Assembly (NCBI GenBank): GCA_947632535.1
Contig: CANRPR010000007.1
Location: forward strand, 1-49,388
Length of the DNA stretch: 49,388 nucleotides
Source: an uncultured Clostridia bacterium
Lineage (GTDB): Bacteria; Bacillota; Clostridia; TANB77; CAG-508
Reading direction: 5' to 3'
This document shows positions 25,126 through 34,700 of this stretch, piece by piece (within the stretch, counting starts at the first letter, position 1; every line of letters starts with the position of its first letter). The position numbers and the translations under genes were made by a program. Under the pieces are notes generated by a model. The model was not told the origin of the DNA. It worked only from the letters and a program-made list of their open reading frames with translations, and did no database searches.

Positions 25126-25941
25126 CTAAAGCAATTTAAAATAATATATAAAATTAGTTACTATTACTACAGCTATGTATGAAACACAAGTATAAAATGC
25201 AAAAGGTATTGTTATTGCTTCTTTTTTTTCGCATTTTACTGTTGGCCTCTTATTCTTTATTTCATCAATTAACAAGGCTACACTAGTAGCTAATAGTGTG
25301 AAAATTATTGTGTATATTACCATGTATTCTGTAGATGTTACTACCATTGTTATTAATAAAATTAACAAATTTACTATATAATTTTCTTTTAGTTTTCTTT
25401 TTAAGAAATAATTATCTATAATTAATAAAACTGCTATAAAACACAAATATATAACATATGCATATACATTATTGTAATTTATTGTACATGAATATATCAT
25501 ATATAAAGCGCATGTTATAATGCCATATAGTAATACTGATTTTTGTATCATATGTTTTTCTCTATCTATTCCAGCTATTATAACAAGTGCTGAAAAATAT
25601 AATATTCCCAACACAAAATATACTATTTTATATGTTTCAATATTTAAAAAGTCTATATTAAATGACATAGCAAATAAAACAAAACTAATACCTGATAATA
25701 TTTCTAATATAAAATATCTAGGTCTTATTTTTTGTTTACAGTATCTGCATTTTGCCCCTAAAAATATATAACTAAAAACTGGTACTAAATCAGCAATTCC
25801 TAGCTTATGGTTACAGTTTGGGCAATATGAATGCTTATATGTAATATTCTCACCTTTGGGAATTCTATACACTGCTAATGTAAAAAAACTACCAAAATAA
25901 ATTCCCATTATAAATATCATTACATATATAAATGCTTCCAC
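25126..25941 (-). CDS. pilD: Prepilin peptidase (A24 family)
   Basis: This is a 271-residue polytopic membrane protein. The N-terminal part has GIYFGSFFTLAVYRIPKGE and the two cysteine pairs CPNCNHK and CRYCKQK, a zinc-type cytoplasmic loop typical of PilD/GspO. The second catalytic Asp is in AGIDREKHMIQ, shifted from the common DxxxxxxP pattern. The first GxxD aspartate corresponds to LGIADLVPVFSY. I chose the GTG at 25941 because AAAGGAGG lies 5 bases upstream. The longer frame would start inside a hairpin region. It cleaves and N-methylates the prepilins encoded around it. Confidence 0.87.
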   Translation of the reverse strand: MEAFIYVMIFIMGIYFGSFFTLAVYRIPKGENITYKHSYCPNCNHKLGIADLVPVFSYIFLGAKCRYCKQKIRPRYFILEILSGISFVLFAMSFNIDFLNIETYKIVYFVLGILYFSALVIIAGIDREKHMIQKSVLLYGIITCALYMIYSCTINYNNVYAYVIYLCFIAVLLIIDNYFLKRKLKENYIVNLLILLITMVVTSTEYMVIYTIIFTLLATSVALLIDEIKNKRPTVKCEKKEAITIPFAFYTCVSYIAVVIVTNFIYYFKLL

Positions 25942-25970
25942 CAGTTCCTCCTTTGCCTGCCATTTAAGGC

Positions 25971-26004
25971 AAATGACATATACATTTTTGTGCATATGTC
26001 ATTT
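25971..26004 (-). terminator. Hairpin between pilin and pilD
   Basis: AAATGACATAT (25971-25981) pairs with ATATGTCATTT (25994-26004). It may act as an attenuator or processing site that raises expression of the upstream pilin over pilD. Confidence 0.6.
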
Positions 26005-26040
26005 AGTTTTATTTTGGTTTTAAATAATTGGTTTTTTAAA

Positions 26041-26262
26041 TTAATTTTTTTGGTCAACGTTTTGGTTGATATAATCCATAGCTTGTTCTAATACATTAAC
26101 ATCATTAGCTTGTCCTCTATCATATGCATTTTGTCCTTGTTTTGCACGAGCTAATATTCCGTTATCTGTTAATGTTAAAGATATTGTTACACCTGCTAAA
26201 ATTAATAATACAATAATTGTAATTACTAGGGCTACTAGAGTGATACCGCCTTGTTTCTTCAT
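26041..26262 (-). CDS. Small type IV pilin-like protein
   Basis: The 73-residue protein starts MKKQGGITLVALVITIIVLL, a very widespread class III signal-like leader of gut Clostridia in which cleavage after Gly would expose Ile-Thr. The mature helix has Ala in place of Glu5. The soluble part is only about 40 residues, too small for a full pilin head, so the fibre subunit may be minimal. AGGAGG-type signals precede the start, and a hairpin follows before pilD. It is first in the pilin set and probably the most abundant subunit; that is inference. Confidence 0.8.
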   Translation of the reverse strand: MKKQGGITLVALVITIIVLLILAGVTISLTLTDNGILARAKQGQNAYDRGQANDVNVLEQAMDYINQNVDQKN

Positions 26263-26329
26263 AAAAAAATTCCTCCTTTAAATTATTTTTGTTATTGTAT
26301 ATATCTATATAAAATAAATATAACCGAAA

Positions 26330-26752
26330 TTATTTTGTTTTGGTACTGTTAAAGAATGTACCATCATTTTGTCCTTCTGTAGCTGTGTTTGTAGTTGAAT
26401 TTGAACTATTTCCACTGCTACTTCCATTATTTTCTGGAGTAGCACCTTCTCCATTTGATTCTACTGAATATTCTGCAAATGGATTTTCTTTTCCTTTGTC
26501 ATAATCTTTGCTTTTTTCATAAGTTTTTAAATCTGTATTATCTATATCATAAGTAACTACTATTTCAGATTGTTCTGTATTTATTGTTTCGTCAATTTCC
26601 TTTTGTACACTTTCTGATGTTTGATATTGTTCCACTACTGGAACTACTTTTCCTGTAGGAATATAATCATAAAATAATACTGCTAGAATTAAAACTACTG
26701 CTGCTAAAAGTAATATGAATATTATTCCCTCTTTCAATATTTTTTTAAACAC
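26330..26752 (-). CDS. Single-pass membrane protein of the pilus cluster
   Basis: The 140-residue protein has one N-terminal transmembrane helix (about 10-28, IIFILLLAAVVLILAVLF), an extracytoplasmic segment with NPFAEYS, and a Ser/Asn/Thr-rich tail. Its position after the PilO-like gene and the Pro-Phe motif fit a PilP- or GspC-like linker role. Similarity is too low for a firm name. Alternatively it is a lineage-specific accessory of the pilus machine. Confidence 0.65.
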   Translation of the reverse strand: MFKKILKEGIIFILLLAAVVLILAVLFYDYIPTGKVVPVVEQYQTSESVQKEIDETINTEQSEIVVTYDIDNTDLKTYEKSKDYDKGKENPFAEYSVESNGEGATPENNGSSSGNSSNSTTNTATEGQNDGTFFNSTKTK

Positions 26753-26766
26753 TTTTCATACCCCCT

Positions 26767-27468
26767 TTATGAATTACTTTCTGTTTCATTTGTTGTATCA
26801 GTGGTATTTGTTGTGTTTGTTTCATTTGTACTTGCATTATTTGTTTCGTCTTCTGATGTTGTTACTGGAGTAGATGTACTACCACTTGTTACATTATTAA
26901 TTGAAACATTGTTAATTGAGAATGTTGCTTGTAGGTTGTCTACATCTGTTCCCGGAACTAATTTAAAGCTTTCTATTCTGAATGAGAATGATGTATCTTT
27001 TTCTATTGCTGCTATATATTCTGTTATTCCAACATATCTTCCTGTTACTGTAAAGTTCAAGTTGTATACATCACTAACTGATGTTTTTACTACATCTATT
27101 TTTATTTTTACTCCATTTTTCGTAGCGTATATTCCAAATCTTGTTCTTAGGTAGTCCATATCGTATTTAGGTAGTTTGCTTGCATTGTCCACATCTTCGC
27201 TAGTACTAAAGCTAACTAAATCCGCATATTCGTCTTTTGTTTGTAATAATTTTTTCGTACTTGTTTCTAATTCTTTTTTTGCTTTTGGATAAGAAACAGC
27301 TGCCAGCTGGCTTACTTCTTCTATTTGGTTGTCTATATCTTGGTTTTTATCCATTATCTGTCTAATTGATAGTATATCTACTCCAAAGATACTAAATCCT
27401 TCTGCTGCAGTAAAGTAAATCAGTACAAGTAGACCAACTATTAATATACTTATTAAAATCTTTCTCAT
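26767..27468 (-). CDS. pilO: PilO-like pilus assembly protein
   Basis: The 233-residue protein has an N-terminal transmembrane helix (about 5-22), a coiled-coil-like stretch (KNQDIDNQIEEVSQL...) and a ferredoxin-like extracytoplasmic domain containing LNFTVTGRYVGITEYIAAIE. This matches the PilO pattern of a small platform protein. The C-terminus is a Thr/Asn/Ser-rich low-complexity tail. Its start overlaps the end of the upstream PilM/PilN-like gene by 4 bases, indicating translational coupling. Confidence 0.78.
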   Translation of the reverse strand: MRKILISILIVGLLVLIYFTAAEGFSIFGVDILSIRQIMDKNQDIDNQIEEVSQLAAVSYPKAKKELETSTKKLLQTKDEYADLVSFSTSEDVDNASKLPKYDMDYLRTRFGIYATKNGVKIKIDVVKTSVSDVYNLNFTVTGRYVGITEYIAAIEKDTSFSFRIESFKLVPGTDVDNLQATFSINNVSINNVTSGSTSTPVTTSEDETNNASTNETNTTNTTDTTNETESNS

Positions 27469-29126
27469 GGCAAATCTCCTTCTATTGTAGTTTTAGATAA
27501 ACTTGTTGTACTTTGTTTTTGTCCAAGGTCTGATGTAACATTTATTAGTATTCCTTGATTTTTTAATGCTGCTTGGAAAAGTCCAAGTTGGTCATATTTT
27601 TCAGACTGTACATTTATTACTACATGTGTGCTTGTTGTATTTTGTATAGAAGTTATTTGTACTTGTTTTGGTATTGCAAACATTATCTGGTTTAGCAAGT
27701 TTGGTATTGCATTTTTTAGTCTTGCTGTATCGCTGTTTTGCTTATTTAAGTTTTCTAATCTAGTAATCATTGTATCATATTTTTTCTCATTTTCGTCTAT
27801 ACTAGTTTTATCGTTGTTTACTAATGATATTTGTTGTGTTATTTGTGCTCTTCTAGTTGCTATCTCTTGTATTTTTTCATTCATTTGTGAATCTAGATAA
27901 ACTGTGAAACCTCCATAAACAGATACAAGTAATACTAGCCCTACACTAGTTCTTATTAAGTTTCTTTCTAAAGGTGTTAGCTCTCCTTTTAAGCTTAAGT
28001 CTATAGATGGCATTTTTATTTTGCTTGAACCGCTTTTGCCTGATTTTCCAGATTTGTTTCTTGAACCCACATCCATTGATAGTACAGCTGATAAATCGTC
28101 TTTAAATGTTTTTTTCTTGAAGTTCATGGTTTTTATACCTTCGCCTGTACCTTGTAATGCTAAACCTATTGCAGAGTTTACTTCTATATAATCTTTTAGG
28201 TTTATTTTTGTTACAATTTTATCTAAGAAATAAGGTTTTAGGATTTCACATTTTGCATCAGTTAAATATTCTTGGAAATATATATCTATGTTGTTTATTA
28301 CTGAAGCTGTTCCAGAGATGTAAACTTTATCTATCTTTTGTAAGCTCGTACTAATTATTTTTCTAACATTTCCTACTATTGTAAATAGAGTAGGCATGAT
28401 GTCGTCTAAATAATCATTTTCTTCGTATTGTAAATCCTTTCCTTCATTTGTATATATTGTACTGTTTTTGCAAATTTCATATGCTTTTGAATAAGAGTTT
28501 TCTTTTACATTTATTTTTGATAGTATTTCTTCGCTTCCTTCTTGGAAAGTTTGTATGTCAAATACTTTTCCGTTTAACACTGTTGTTACTGTTGTTTTAT
28601 CTTCTATATTTACTACCAAACAGTTTTCTTTTTCATCAAAGCTTAGTAGGTTAGCTATGCTTATTCCTACTGGAGAAATTCCTCTTATTTTTGCACCTAT
28701 TTTTTCTACTTCATTGTTGTTGCATTTAATAAGGTTTGCTTTATTTGCAGAAACATGTATTGCTTTTATTTTTTCTTTATCTTCTGGATTTTCAACTAAT
28801 ACATATCTGGTTTCAAAAACATCTTTATTTATTCCTTTATCATAGCATAAAGATTCGAATTCAGTGTTTATTACGTTATCCAAATCTTTTTTATTTAATA
28901 GGCTGAATAAATAAAAGTAGTTATAGGATTCTTCTACTAGGTTTGTGTAGATTGGCACATTGTAGCTGTATGTTTCTGATATTACTTGTTCTATTGCCTT
29001 ATCTAAAGCCATGGCATCATAAAACTTAATACCAAAAGAATCCACTTTGACATTTGTATTATCTTTAGAAATCTTTGCATATTTAATTATATGGTCCTCA
29101 ATATATAATCCTAAACAAGTTTGCAT
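27465..29126 (-). CDS. pilM: PilM-PilN fusion-like pilus assembly protein
   Basis: The 553-residue protein combines two parts normally encoded separately. Residues about 1-330 form a PilM-like actin-fold (SHS2) domain starting MQTCLGLYIEDHIIKYAKIS, with EKIGAKIRGISPVGISIANL. A cytoplasmic linker with KSGKSGKSGSSK follows. A transmembrane helix (about 400-415, VGLVLLVSVYGGFTVYL) and a coiled-coil plus ferredoxin-like domain resembling PilN come next. It would bridge the cytoplasmic ATPases and the extracytoplasmic PilO. It is the first gene of the pilus operon, with a recognisable promoter upstream. Confidence 0.82.
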   Translation of the reverse strand: MQTCLGLYIEDHIIKYAKISKDNTNVKVDSFGIKFYDAMALDKAIEQVISETYSYNVPIYTNLVEESYNYFYLFSLLNKKDLDNVINTEFESLCYDKGINKDVFETRYVLVENPEDKEKIKAIHVSANKANLIKCNNNEVEKIGAKIRGISPVGISIANLLSFDEKENCLVVNIEDKTTVTTVLNGKVFDIQTFQEGSEEILSKINVKENSYSKAYEICKNSTIYTNEGKDLQYEENDYLDDIMPTLFTIVGNVRKIISTSLQKIDKVYISGTASVINNIDIYFQEYLTDAKCEILKPYFLDKIVTKINLKDYIEVNSAIGLALQGTGEGIKTMNFKKKTFKDDLSAVLSMDVGSRNKSGKSGKSGSSKIKMPSIDLSLKGELTPLERNLIRTSVGLVLLVSVYGGFTVYLDSQMNEKIQEIATRRAQITQQISLVNNDKTSIDENEKKYDTMITRLENLNKQNSDTARLKNAIPNLLNQIMFAIPKQVQITSIQNTTSTHVVINVQSEKYDQLGLFQAALKNQGILINVTSDLGQKQSTTSLSKTTIEGDLP

Positions 29127-29245
29127 ATTTTCTCCTTTGTAATTTTTAATTATTTTAATATTATATTTTTCAAATTTTAATATTTAATACTTGATTTTTT
29201 ATGCAAATTTTCATTTTTTTGTATTTTTAAATATTTTATACTGTT

Positions 29246-29273
29246 ATTCTATATTTTTTTTGTGAAAAGTCAA
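29246..29273 (-). promoter_or_regulatory. Putative sigma-A promoter of the pilus operon
   Basis: On the minus strand TTGACT (29273-29268), a 16-base spacer and TAGAAT (29251-29246) lie about 120 bases before the pilM start. Confidence 0.55.
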
Positions 29274-29414
29274 TATGTTTAACTTAATTGTAAAGTAATT
29301 GTAATATTGCTGTAATATTGTTTTTTGAATTTTATTTTTTGTATTGATTTATGTTTTTATCTATTATAAAATTGTATAAAAGTAATTATTTTATATATAG
29401 AAAATGGTGATTAT

Positions 29415-31691
29415 GTGAAAAAACCAAAAAAGGTAACTAATATAAAAAAATATAAAAGGAAAATTAATGCTACATCAAGTATTCCTATTTCAAAAATAGA
29501 TACTGTAAAGCCTACAACTGCTACTTCAAATCATATTCGTGTTTTTATGCTGTTTTTGTTTATTATTCTTGCTTTGTTAATTGTTCGTTTGTTTTTTCTT
29601 CAATTTGTGCAAGGTGCTTCGTTAAAGGAACAAGCTTATAAGCAACAAACTATTAACAGATTAATTAGTCCAACTAGAGGTAATATTTTGGATTCTACTG
29701 GTAAAATTCTAGCTACAAGTGCTTCTGTTGATACTATAACTGTTAATCCTTCTAAAATAAAAGGTAAAACAGCAGAAGAAACAAAGTTAAAAAAGGAAAA
29801 GCTTGCACAGGAATTTGTTGATATCTTTGAACTTAATTATGACGAAGTGTTGGAAAAATTGAATAGTACATCTTCTGTTCAAACTATTATTAAAAAAGTA
29901 GAAAAGGATAAAGTTGATGCATTGAAGGAATGGCTAAGTGATAATAATATTACTGCTGGTGTTAATATTGATGAAGATACGAAGAGGTATTATCCTTATA
30001 ATAATTTGGCTTCTCATGTAATTGGTTTTTGTGGCGATGATAATCAAGGGTTGTATGGTATTGAGCAAAAATGGGATAGTTATTTAACTGGTACACCCGG
30101 AAAAATTTCTACAACTGCTGATGTAAATAGAGATGAAATTTCTGATAAAAATGAACAATATATAGAAGTAGAAAATGGAAATGATTTAGTTCTTTCTATT
30201 GATGTTAATATTCAAACTATTGCTGAAAAGTATTTAAAGCAAGGTGTAGAAGAAAATAACTGCTCTCGTGGTGGTAGTGTTATTATTATGAATCCTAATA
30301 CTGGTGATATTTTAGCTATGGCTAATTATCCAGATTATAACTTGAATACTCCTTTTACTCCAACTTATAGTGTTTGGCAAGAAAATTGGGAAAATTATTC
30401 TTCTGAGCAAAAGGCTGAAATGTGGAGGAACACCGCTGTTTCTAGCACTTATGAGCCTGGATCTACTTTTAAATTGATTAATGCCTCTATTGCATTAGAA
30501 GAAAATATTACTGATACTGATGTGGCAAATGATTTTACATGTGTAGGTCATGAAATTGTTTCTGGTCAGCAAATAAATTGTTGGTCTTCTGCATCTCATG
30601 GAAAACAGTCTTTAAGAAATGTTTTAGAGAATTCTTGTAACCCAGGTATGATTCAGTTATGTCAGCGCATTGGTGTTAGTACTCTCTACAAATATTATAA
30701 TGCTTTTGATTTGCTTACTTATTCTGGAGTAGATTTACCTGGAGATCAAAAAGGTATAATGTTTAACCCTGATAAAATACTACCTGTAGAGCTTGCTACT
30801 TTAGCTTTTGGACAGAGATTTAATATTACTCCTTTACAATTAATAAAAGCTGTAAGTGCTATAGCAAATGATGGTATTTTAATGAAACCTAGAATTGTGA
30901 AGCAAACTGTTAATCCTGATACTAATACTGTTACAAATATTGAGCCTACTGCTATTAGGCAAGTAATTTCTAAAGAAACTGCTGCGAAGATGCGAGATAT
31001 GATGGAATCTGTTGTAACAAATGGAACTGGTTCTAATGGTGCGGTAAAGGGATATTCTATTGGTGGAAAAACAGGAACATCTGAACCTCCTCAGAATAAC
31101 AAGGATCAAGGTTATGTTGCATCTTTTGTAGCTATTGCTCCTGTGGAGAATCCAGAATTAGTAATACTTGCAGTTCTGTATGCTCCTCAAGCTAAGAATT
31201 ATCACGGTGGAACTGTTGCAGGTCCTGTAGTTTCTAATATTTTAACAGAAGTACTTCCTTATTTGGGAATTGCCTCTGAGGATGTTACTGTAAGTGAAAA
31301 AACTAATAATTTGATTGCTGTTCCTAATATTGTTAACAAAACTGTAGCAGAAGCACAACGTACTTTGGAAAATGCTGGTTTTAAATGTGATTTTACTTTA
31401 AATGGAAATAAAAATGAACTATTAGTTACAACTCAAGTTCCTAAAGCTGGAACTATGCTTTATAAAGATTCTATTATAAAACTTTATACTGCTCAAAATG
31501 AGGTTAGAACTTCTACTACTGTACCAAAATTAGTTGGAATGACGGCTTCTCAAGCTATGAATTCTTTGGAAGCAAAAAAATTGAATATTTCTATTGTAGA
31601 AGGCACTGGAAAAGTAGCTACACAAGAACCTGCTGAGGGTACTTCTGTAGAGGAAGGTACTGTTATAAAAGTTACTTTGAAGGAAGATTAA
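29415..31691 (+). CDS. Class B penicillin-binding protein with two PASTA domains (SpoVD/FtsI-like)
   Basis: The 758-residue protein has a short basic cytoplasmic tail, one transmembrane helix (about 43-65), a PBP dimerisation domain and the transpeptidase domain. The active-site Ser is in STYEPGSTFKLI, SxN in ENSCNPGMIQ and KTG in GGKTGTSEPPQ. Two C-terminal PASTA domains (beginning VPNIVNKTVAEAQ and VPKLVGMTASQAM) follow. These proteins crosslink septal or spore-cortex peptidoglycan. PASTA repeats are typical of SpoVD and of some FtsI-type PBPs in Firmicutes, so which one is open. The start is the GTG at 29415, with GGTGA upstream. It is a lone plus-strand gene divergent from the pilus operon. 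Confidence 0.92.
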   Translation: MKKPKKVTNIKKYKRKINATSSIPISKIDTVKPTTATSNHIRVFMLFLFIILALLIVRLFFLQFVQGASLKEQAYKQQTINRLISPTRGNILDSTGKILATSASVDTITVNPSKIKGKTAEETKLKKEKLAQEFVDIFELNYDEVLEKLNSTSSVQTIIKKVEKDKVDALKEWLSDNNITAGVNIDEDTKRYYPYNNLASHVIGFCGDDNQGLYGIEQKWDSYLTGTPGKISTTADVNRDEISDKNEQYIEVENGNDLVLSIDVNIQTIAEKYLKQGVEENNCSRGGSVIIMNPNTGDILAMANYPDYNLNTPFTPTYSVWQENWENYSSEQKAEMWRNTAVSSTYEPGSTFKLINASIALEENITDTDVANDFTCVGHEIVSGQQINCWSSASHGKQSLRNVLENSCNPGMIQLCQRIGVSTLYKYYNAFDLLTYSGVDLPGDQKGIMFNPDKILPVELATLAFGQRFNITPLQLIKAVSAIANDGILMKPRIVKQTVNPDTNTVTNIEPTAIRQVISKETAAKMRDMMESVVTNGTGSNGAVKGYSIGGKTGTSEPPQNNKDQGYVASFVAIAPVENPELVILAVLYAPQAKNYHGGTVAGPVVSNILTEVLPYLGIASEDVTVSEKTNNLIAVPNIVNKTVAEAQRTLENAGFKCDFTLNGNKNELLVTTQVPKAGTMLYKDSIIKLYTAQNEVRTSTTVPKLVGMTASQAMNSLEAKKLNISIVEGTGKVATQEPAEGTSVEEGTVIKVTLKED

Positions 31692-31697
31692 AGAAGT

Positions 31698-31744
31698 AAA
31701 AAGTAAATGAGTTTGAGTAATTTATCTCTATTCATTTACTTTTT
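31698..31744. terminator. Bidirectional terminator between the PBP gene and ndvB
   Basis: Arms AAAAAGTAAATGA (31698-31710) and TCATTTACTTTTT (31732-31744) lie between the two convergent gene ends. Confidence 0.85.
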
Positions 31745-31747
31745 ATT

Positions 31748-34700
31748 TTACATTATTATTTCTATATCATATATTTTTCCATTATCTATTAATTTTAATT
31801 GTTTTTCTTTTATCTCTTCCCCATTTACTATAAATTTTTCTACTCCTGTATTTTTACCTTCTATATTTTTTACTTTTATATTGTATATACTGCTTTTATA
31901 TTCGTATCTTATGCTATATTCTTTCCATTCTTTTGGAATGCACGGTTTTATTGTTAATATTCCATTTTTAATGTTTAACCCTAGTATATATTCTATTCCT
32001 GCTTTATAAAACCAACTGCTAGAACCAGTATACCATGTCCAGCCTCCTCTTCCAATTAAGTTTCCAACTCCATATACATCTGCAGCAACAACATATGGTT
32101 CGGCTTTGTATTTGTGTGCCGCTTCTTTTGAGGAAGAATGTTCTATTGGGTTTATTCTTTTGAAATATTCTGTTGCCTTATCTCCTTGTTCCAATATTGC
32201 GTTTGCAATAATTGCCCAAATTGCAGCATGTGTGTATTGACCACCATTTTCTCTAACCCCCGGCAAATATGATTTGATATATCCCGGCTCTAATTTACTT
32301 TTATTAAATGGTGGATTTAATAATTTTATTATTCCGTTTTCTTTATCCACCAAGTAATTCTCTAAATTTTCCATAGCTATATATTTTTTGTCAATATCAC
32401 CTGCATTTGAAATAACAGACCAACTTTGTGCAATGCTATCTATTTGACATTCGTCATTTTCAATTGTTCCAAGTATTTGCCCATCATCCATAAAGGCTCG
32501 TCTGTACCATCTGCCATCCCATCCGGAAGTATTTAATGCATGTTTTAATTCAACTTGTATTTTCTTGTATTTATCTACTCTGACGTTTTCTTGTTTATAC
32601 TCACAAATAGGTATGAATCTGTTTAGCACTTCATATAGAAAAAATCCAAGCCATACACTTTCTCCTTTTCCCTTGTTTCCAACTGTGCTAAATCCATCGT
32701 TCCAATCTCCTGAGCCAATTTTAGGTAAGCCATGTTCTCCTAAGTTAATTGCTTTATCAATTGCTTTTATACAATGTTCATACAGACTTTCTTTTATATT
32801 TAATTCACTGTGAATATCATATTTTTCGTCTTCGTTTTCTTTTAGTGTTTCTCCTGAAATATATGGAATTAGTTCATTTAAAAAGTCATAATCTCCTGTA
32901 GCCATAATATATTCAGAAGTAACATATGGTAACCATAATAAATCGTCTGAAAATTTGGTTCTAATTCCTCTACCGTGTTTCTTCATGCCACCAATGTTCA
33001 ACGTCACCTTCTATAAATTGATGTTTAGCATGTTTTAATATCTGGTTTTTCATTATATTAGGATTCAAGTATTGAATTCCTAGTACATCTTGTAGTTGAT
33101 CTCTGAATCCATATGCACCACCGGACTGATAAAATCCTGATTTTGCCCATAATCTACTTGCAATGGTTTGATATACTAACCAACCATTTAGCATTATATT
33201 CATAGATTCAATTGGTGTTTTTACTTGAATTGTTCTTATTAAATCTCTCCATTTGTTTTTTACTTTTTCTAGTTCTTGTTTACAGTTTTCTATTTTTGTA
33301 TATTTATAGGCTGTTTCTTGTATTTTTTGTTTTGTAGTTTCACTACCTAAAATAATACTTATTTCTTTATCTTCATAGGCTTTTAGTTCTATTTCAAATT
33401 CAATTGCTATACAGCTAGGCAATCCTAATGAGTTTTTGTTGTCTAGCTTAACTTTATTTAATGCCTCTGGTGAATATAGTGTCCCATTACCAATAAATGC
33501 TTCTTTATTACCTGTGAATGAACTAATTTTTTCACTGCTTGAAATATAGCAATTGTTATTTTCTATATCTGCTACAAATAGGTTGTCTGCAAACACAATA
33601 TTAGAATTTCTGTCATAGTCAACATTAATGTAACCTTCTGATTTAATTTCGTCTTCTCCTAAAACTGGTTTTATATAGTATACTATATTCAAGGTTCTTT
33701 TTTCTGGCATAGTATTTTTTATCCTAATTAAGTTTATTTTTACGCTATCTTCATTTGGTACAAATACTTCTACTTCTTGTAATAGTCCAAATTTCATGCT
33801 AGAATAAACAGCATATCCAAACCCATATCTTATAGAGTACTCCTCTTCAGATAAATTCATATTCGCATTTAATGACCATATTTTATTGTATTCTCTATCT
33901 TTAATATAAATAATTTCCGATGGGGTATCCAATATAGAATCATTTGACCAAGCTGTAATTCTTTTTAATCTGCTGTTTTTGTTCCAAGTGTATCCACCCA
34001 TATTTTGTGTTACAACTGTTCCAAAATTTTCATTTGTTAAAACATGACTCCATACATTTGGTAGTTTATTTTTATTGTTTAATTTTATTATATATTCTTT
34101 GCCATCTTCTGAAAAGCCTCCATATTCATTGTAATATTTTAATTTAGTTATATCTGGTCCAAGTATTTTCTTTTCAAAATTTTGCATTTCTTTTTGAGCT
34201 ATATTTTCATTTTCTATATCTACAATAGAATTTAAATACTCTTCTTCTTGTTCCTTTATTTGATTTTCAATATTTCCTGCATGTGCATTTATTATTAAGT
34301 TAGCTCTAAATTCAAGCATTTTATTGTAGTCTGCCTCTAGTTTATCTTTTTTTAATACAAATATTCCACCTCTAATATTTTTCAGGTATTCCATGTGTCT
34401 ATTGGCAATTTCACTATTAATAGCTTCTTGTACATACTGCTCAAATTGGTTTTCTTCTTCATTTAGAATAACTAATTCTATTTCTATATTTTTTATTCTG
34501 CAAAATTCATATGCTTTTAAAATATCACTTATAATATATGAATCATTAACATCTTTTATTTTAAGAAGTAGTATTGGAAAATCTCCTGAGATTCCATATT
34601 TCCATAGTTGGCTCTGCTTATATTCTTTGGTGTTATTATTAAGCAATGATTTCATTGGATTTTGTACTATTAGATATGATAACATTTTTTGATATATTTC

